Shown piece by piece: positions 5,091 to 8,684 of a stretch of DNA of 8,684 nucleotides; positions within the stretch are counted from its first letter, which is position 1; every line of letters begins with the position of its first letter. This stretch comes from Alphaproteobacteria bacterium (GTDB lineage: Bacteria; Pseudomonadota; Alphaproteobacteria; Geminicoccales; Geminicoccaceae), in assembly GCA_026982585.1 (NCBI GenBank), contig JALSGW010000388.1:1-8684 (forward strand), in the 5' to 3' direction. The notes beneath the pieces were generated by a model that searched no databases, was not told where the DNA came from, and worked only from the letters and a program-made list of their open reading frames with translations. A program made the position numbers and the translations under genes.

Positions 5091-5589
5091 ACGGCCGCCG
5101 CGGGTGGCGGTGGTGATGGGGAGCGTATCGGACTGGGACACCCTGTCCGAGGCCGCCCGTCTGCTCGGGGAGCTGCAGATCCCCCACGAGGTCCGGGTGG
5201 TATCCGCCCACCGCACCCCCGAACGCCTCTACCGCTTCGCCCGGGAAGCGGAGGAGCGGGGAATCGAGGTGATCATCGCCGGTGCGGGCGGAGCCGCCCA
5301 TCTGCCGGGGATGATCGCCGCCATGACCCTGCTTCCCGTGCTCGGCGTGCCGGTCGAGAGCGCCGCCCTCAAGGGCCTGGACAGCCTGCTCTCGATCGTC
5401 CAGATGCCGGGCGGTGTTCCGGTCGGAACCCTGGCCATCGGCCGCGCGGGAGCCCGCAACGCGGCGCTGCTGGCGGCCGCCATGCTGGCCCGAAGCGATC
5501 CGGAGCTGCGCGAACGTTACCGCAGGTGGCGCACAGCCCAGAGCGAGTCGGTGCCGGACCATCCGGAGCAGACGCCCGGCGGGCGCTGA
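5074..5589 (+). CDS. purE: N5-carboxyaminoimidazole ribonucleotide mutase PurE (class I)
   Basis: PurE converts N5-CAIR to CAIR in de novo purine synthesis in the cytoplasm, using the product of PurK. The product is 171 residues, close to the bacterial class I length. Conserved motifs are GSVSDWDT (16-23), SAHRTPERL (44-52), the substrate loop AGAGGAAHLPGM (69-80) with the catalytic-region H76, and SLLSIVQMPGGVPVGTLAIG (104-123). The start is ATG at 5074, with GGAGGG at 5063-5068 five bases upstream inside csrA; the genes overlap by 17 bases and are probably translationally coupled. No purK follows: the next gene is on the opposite strand. PurE is usually found in a purE-purK pair, so pairing with csrA is unusual. 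Confidence 0.95.
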   Translation: MSPGAERPPRVAVVMGSVSDWDTLSEAARLLGELQIPHEVRVVSAHRTPERLYRFAREAEERGIEVIIAGAGGAAHLPGMIAAMTLLPVLGVPVESAALKGLDSLLSIVQMPGGVPVGTLAIGRAGARNAALLAAAMLARSDPELRERYRRWRTAQSESVPDHPEQTPGGR

Positions 5590-5683
5590 GCCGGCCCCTC
5601 CCGCCCCGGGCCGCCCCCGAAGCGGGCGACATGCCGGAGCGGTCGATGCTGCCGGATCCTTGCGCGCCGTTTCCCGGCGAGCC

Positions 5684-5705
5684 GGCTGGGAACGCTTCCC
5701 GGGCC
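5684..5705. terminator. Hairpin between convergent purE and the debranching gene
   Basis: The bases fold as GGC-T-GGGAA-cgc-TTCCC-GG-GCC: a 5-bp core stem with a 3-nt loop, extended by three more pairs with one wobble and one bulged base. It lies about 95 bases after the purE stop and 27 bases after the debranching gene's stop, where both transcripts should end. No T-run follows on either strand, so it would not be a classical intrinsic terminator. A second weak stem (cggccc/gggccg) is at 5592-5613. Confidence 0.3.
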
Positions 5706-5731
5706 GGTCCGCCCGATGCGCAGCGAAGCCG

Positions 5732-7906
5732 CTAGAGGGAGACCTCCACGTCGAGCCGTCCCGTGCGCCGCAACACGTTCACCGCCACGTCCTGGCCGTA
5801 GCGCCGCAGCAGCAGGTCCGCCTCGCCCTCGCCCACCCGCAACCCGTGCAGTCGCACCTCCTCCAAAAACGGCGGCAGACGGGGATGGTGGAGGGTCACG
5901 GTGTGCCGTTCGCCGTCGATCTCGAGTCCCAGCACCGCCTGCAAAAGCGCCAGCACCGCGCCGCTCGCCCAGGCCTGGGGGGAGCAGGCGACCGGGTAGA
6001 GGGTGGGGCCGGTGCCGGGCTTGCGCGCAAACCCGCAGTAGAGCTCCGGCAGACGGCGGAGATCCATCTGGGCGGCCGCCTCGGCGATGGCGGTGAAAAT
6101 GGCGAGCGCCTGGTCGCGGAAGCCGTAGTGGACGAGCCCCTGGGCGATGAGGGCGTTGTCGTGCGGCCAGATCGAACCGTTGTGATAGGACATGGGATTG
6201 TAGCGCGCCTCCCCGGCCGCCACCGTGCGCACCCCCCAACCGGAGAAGAAGACCGGCTCGAGCAGGAGCCGGGCGAGCCGCTTTGCGCGCTCGGGAGCGA
6301 CGATGCCGGTGAACAACAGCTGGCCGGCGTTGGAGGTGCGCACCCGACAGGGCCGGTCGTAACCGTCCAGGGCGAGCGCATAGCAGCCGAGATCCTCGCA
6401 CCAGAAGGCCTGCTCGAACCGCGCCCGCAGGGCGGCCGCCTCCGCCCGCAGCCGTTCCGCCTGCCCCTCCTCCCCGAACAGCGCGGCCATCCGCGCCGCC
6501 TCCATCAGCGCCGCATACACATAGCCCTGCACCTCGCAGAGGGCGATCGGGCCGGAGGCCAGCCGGCCGTCGGCATGGAACACCGAATCCGAGGAATCCT
6601 TCCAGCCCTGGTTGACGAGCCCCTTGCCGGAGGCGCGATAGCGCAGGAAGCCCCCTCCCTCGGCGAGCCCGCGCAGGATCCAGTCGAGCGCCCGCACGAC
6701 GTTGGGCCAGAGCTCGCGCAAGGTGGCCCGGTCTCCGGTGCGGGCGAGGTAGCGTCCGGCGAGAAACACGAACAGGGGCGTGGCGTCCACGCTGCCGTAG
6801 TAGCGGCCGAAGGGCACCTCCCCCAGGCGGGCCAGCTCGCCCAGGCGCATTTCGTGGAGCACCTTGCCGGGTGCCGCATCCCGCTCCGGATCCTCCGCCT
6901 CGGCCTGGGTGGTGGCGAGCAGCCGCAGCACCCCGCGCGCGATCTCCGGGTCCATCCACAACACCTGCAGCGCGGTGATGATGCCGTCGCGGCCGAAGAC
7001 GGCGCTGAACCAGGGGATCCCCGCGTAGGGATAGAGGCCGTAGGGGGTGCGGGTGGTGAGAGTGTAGAGGTCGGCCACCGCCCGCGAGACCACCTCGTTG
7101 AAGATCTCATGCGAGGTCTCGATCCCGAGCGCCCGGGCACGCATGCGGCCGTGGGCGTCCCGCGCCCGCCGATGCCCGTCCGCGAAACCGGAGGAGACCG
7201 CCGCCGGCCGCGATCCGTCCTCGCCCACCGCCACCCACAGCTCGATCTCACACCGCCCCTTGGCCGCGAGCTCCATCCGGAAACTCGCCCGCCTCGGGGT
7301 GAGGCGCTGCGGCCGCGGCGAAAAGCCGATCACCACCCGCTGCCGGCAGCCGTCGCGGGCGCGGTAGAGCAGCTCCACCTCGGAGTCCGAGCGAAGCCGG
7401 CTCTCGAGGCTGCCCCGCGCGCTGGCGCGATGGCCGCGGATCTCGAACAGATCGGCGAAATCGCTCGCGAACTCGACCGCAAGCCGCACCGTGCGGCATT
7501 CGGTGTCGAAGTTCTCGAGGCGCAGCTGCTCGTACATGCCGTCCTCGAGCAGAAAACGCGCCCGCTGCAGGTGGATGGTGTCCCGCTGCACGAGAAGCCG
7601 CCCGGAGGCATCGAACAGGTCGGGATTGGTGAGATCCACGCTCAGAAGCTGGTTGTCGTCCGAGATGGTGGAGCTCAGGAACAAGGGTGTCTGGTCGTCC
7701 AGGGTGAGCCGGAAGTAGGAGAGGATGCGGGTGTCCTTGTAGAAGAGCCCCTCCGGGCTTCCCGCACCGTCGTGGATGTCGCCGTGGTGGTCGAACAGAC
7801 CGAAGACGTCGCCGTGTTTGAGCGTGCGCGGGCGACGCTCGAGAAGCGAGGTGGTGGCGGGGATGTAGAACTGGATGGTGGACGAACCCTGTTGGTGGAC
7901 GTTCAT
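5732..7906 (-). CDS. Glycogen-debranching-type protein (amylo-alpha-1,6-glucosidase family)
   Basis: The product is 724 residues and resembles bacterial proteins annotated as amylo-alpha-1,6-glucosidase or glycogen debranching N-terminal domain proteins, which act on alpha-glucans in the cytoplasm. The N-terminal beta-rich domain (about 10-245) contains HGDVFGLFDHHGDI and GLFYKDTRILSYF, typical of this family. The C-terminal alpha/alpha-barrel (about 260-690) has PWFSAVFGRDG (298-308), GWKDSSDSV (434-442), SIWPHDNALIAQGL (578-591) and CSPQAWASGA (641-650), the acidic and aromatic motifs of the barrel active site. I prefer the ATG at 7904-7906, although its GGAG is only two bases away; an in-frame TTG at 7943-7945 has no ribosome site. 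It follows a GT4 gene by 99 bases on the same strand. The exact substrate is not settled by sequence. Confidence 0.85.
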   Translation of the reverse strand: MNVHQQGSSTIQFYIPATTSLLERRPRTLKHGDVFGLFDHHGDIHDGAGSPEGLFYKDTRILSYFRLTLDDQTPLFLSSTISDDNQLLSVDLTNPDLFDASGRLLVQRDTIHLQRARFLLEDGMYEQLRLENFDTECRTVRLAVEFASDFADLFEIRGHRASARGSLESRLRSDSEVELLYRARDGCRQRVVIGFSPRPQRLTPRRASFRMELAAKGRCEIELWVAVGEDGSRPAAVSSGFADGHRRARDAHGRMRARALGIETSHEIFNEVVSRAVADLYTLTTRTPYGLYPYAGIPWFSAVFGRDGIITALQVLWMDPEIARGVLRLLATTQAEAEDPERDAAPGKVLHEMRLGELARLGEVPFGRYYGSVDATPLFVFLAGRYLARTGDRATLRELWPNVVRALDWILRGLAEGGGFLRYRASGKGLVNQGWKDSSDSVFHADGRLASGPIALCEVQGYVYAALMEAARMAALFGEEGQAERLRAEAAALRARFEQAFWCEDLGCYALALDGYDRPCRVRTSNAGQLLFTGIVAPERAKRLARLLLEPVFFSGWGVRTVAAGEARYNPMSYHNGSIWPHDNALIAQGLVHYGFRDQALAIFTAIAEAAAQMDLRRLPELYCGFARKPGTGPTLYPVACSPQAWASGAVLALLQAVLGLEIDGERHTVTLHHPRLPPFLEEVRLHGLRVGEGEADLLLRRYGQDVAVNVLRRTGRLDVEVSL

Positions 7907-7951
7907 GGCTCCGGCGCCGATCGTACCGCCCGCAACCCCCGACAAGGCGCC

Positions 7952-7973
7952 GCGGGCGGCTCGCGCCGCCCGC
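7952..7973 (-). other. Strong hairpin with GNRA tetraloop between the GT4 and debranching genes
   Basis: A perfect 9-bp GC stem (GCGGGCGGC with GCCGCCCGC) closes a four-base loop, which reads GCGA, a GNRA tetraloop, on the strand that is transcribed. It lies after the glycosyltransferase stop and before the debranching start. No U-tract follows, so it may act as an mRNA processing or stability element, or as a partial terminator, rather than a full stop. Confidence 0.5.
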
Positions 7974-8005
7974 CCCGTGGTGTTCTGACGTGGAGGGCCC
8001 GACCC

Positions 8006-8684
8006 TCAGGCCGCGATCGCCCTCGGCCGCGCACTCTCCAGCAGACGCCGATAGATTTCAAGATAGTCCCGCGCCATGCGCTCGGCCGTGAAGCGGGCCT
8101 CGAAACGGGCCCGCACCCGGGCGCGGTCGAGCGCATCGATGCGGGCGAGGGCCTCCACCGCCTGCGCCTCGCTGTCCACCACGAAGCCGGTCACGCCCGT
8201 CTCCACCACCTCCGGCACCGATCCGCAACGCCAGGCCACCACCGGGGTGCCGCAGGCCATGGCCTCGATCATCACGAGCCCGAACGGCTCCGGCCAGTCG
8301 ATCGGGAACAAGAGCGCGCGCGCACCCCGCAACAGCTCCTCCTTGCCGCGGTCGTCCACCTCGCCCACGAACTCCACCCCATCCAAGCGCAGCAGCGGAT
8401 CGATCTCCCGTTCGAAATAGAGCCGGTCCACCGCATCCACCTTGGCCGCGATCTTGAGCGGCAGCCCCGCCTTGCGGGCGATGCGGATCGCCCGGTCGGG
8501 CCGCTTTTCCGGCGAGATGCGGCCCAGAAACAGGACGTAGTCCTCGGCGCGGGAGGACGGCCGGTAGAGATCCGGCGGCAGCCCGTGGTGGACGGTGCCC
8601 ATCCAGCGCAGCCCGAGGCTGCGCAGCGGTGCCCTCTGGGCATCGGAGATCGAGACCAGCGGCATGAAGGGAAAGCGGGCGTGC
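8006..8684 (-). CDS. GT4-family glycosyltransferase, C-terminal part
   Basis: This is the last 225 residues of a glycosyltransferase of the GT-B fold, family 4 (group 1). The frame is open to the right edge and begins HARFPFMPLVSISDAQR, so the N-terminal acceptor domain is outside the window. Counting from the ATG at 8663-8665, the nucleotide-sugar domain shows FLGRISPEKRPDRAI (46-60) and the E-x7-E signature with E126 and E134 in EPFGLVMIEAMACGTPVVA, followed by GSVPEVVETGVTGFVV. These residues bind the donor sugar nucleotide. The acceptor and product are not determinable. The stop is TGA at 8006-8008. It lies upstream of and on the same strand as the debranching-type gene, which suggests a shared role in making and trimming an alpha-glucan. 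Confidence 0.88.
   Translation of the reverse strand, partial: HARFPFMPLVSISDAQRAPLRSLGLRWMGTVHHGLPPDLYRPSSRAEDYVLFLGRISPEKRPDRAIRIARKAGLPLKIAAKVDAVDRLYFEREIDPLLRLDGVEFVGEVDDRGKEELLRGARALLFPIDWPEPFGLVMIEAMACGTPVVAWRCGSVPEVVETGVTGFVVDSEAQAVEALARIDALDRARVRARFEARFTAERMARDYLEIYRRLLESARPRAIAA

Noticed and set aside
5517..6959. A 480-codon minus-strand frame inside the debranching-type gene and over the purE end
   Set aside because: It is an out-of-frame shadow of the 724-residue protein; the composition is Arg/Gly/Ala-rich.
7907..7945. Longer debranching-type protein starting at the TTG at 7945
   Set aside because: Rare start codon, no ribosome site, and the extra residues (SGVAGGTIGAGA) look unlike the family. 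Not fully excluded.

Overview
The window is a GC-rich chromosomal segment that reads as an alphaproteobacterium, most likely Rhodospirillales-like. The evidence is the flagellar gene order flgB-flgC-fliE-fliQ-fliR-flhB, the frequent GTG starts, and a perfect CtrA-type box (TTAA-N7-TTAAC) in the flgB/csrA divergent promoter. No species can be named from the sequence alone.

Layout from left to right. Positions 1-113 (+) are the last codons of an amidohydrolase-like gene. Positions 375-4723 (-) carry a flagellar cluster read right to left: flgB, flgC, fliE, fliQ, fliR, flhB. These encode proximal rod proteins, the rod/MS-ring junction protein and part of the flagellar type III export gate. Two stretches inside the cluster have no credible gene: 3917-4312 between flgB and flgC, and 2504-3184 between fliE and fliQ. 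The second holds three sets of direct repeats and an 11-bp inverted repeat. Positions 4724-4829 form a divergent promoter region with the CtrA box. Positions 4830-5090 (+) are csrA and 5074-5589 (+) are purE, overlapping by 17 bases. Positions 5590-5731 are a convergent spacer with a hairpin. Positions 5732-7906 (-) encode a glycogen-debranching-type (amylo-alpha-1,6-glucosidase) protein. It is preceded by a GT4 glycosyltransferase (8006-8684, -) that runs off the right edge; a GNRA-loop hairpin lies between the two.

How the genes may work together. The rod and export genes probably form one transcription unit started from the csrA-flgB intergenic region. The only two TTAA words I found in the window lie there, spaced exactly as a CtrA box, which suggests cell-cycle control of flagellar assembly. 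CsrA, an mRNA-binding regulator that often acts on motility, is divergent from this unit and translationally coupled to purE, the N5-CAIR mutase of purine synthesis. The GT4 and debranching genes look like a separate alpha-glucan module.

I see no CRISPR array, transposase, phage gene, tRNA or rRNA. No clearly novel multi-gene system is evident. The points most worth a second look are the CtrA box, the csrA-purE coupling, and the two unusually long repeat-bearing gaps in an otherwise compact flagellar operon.
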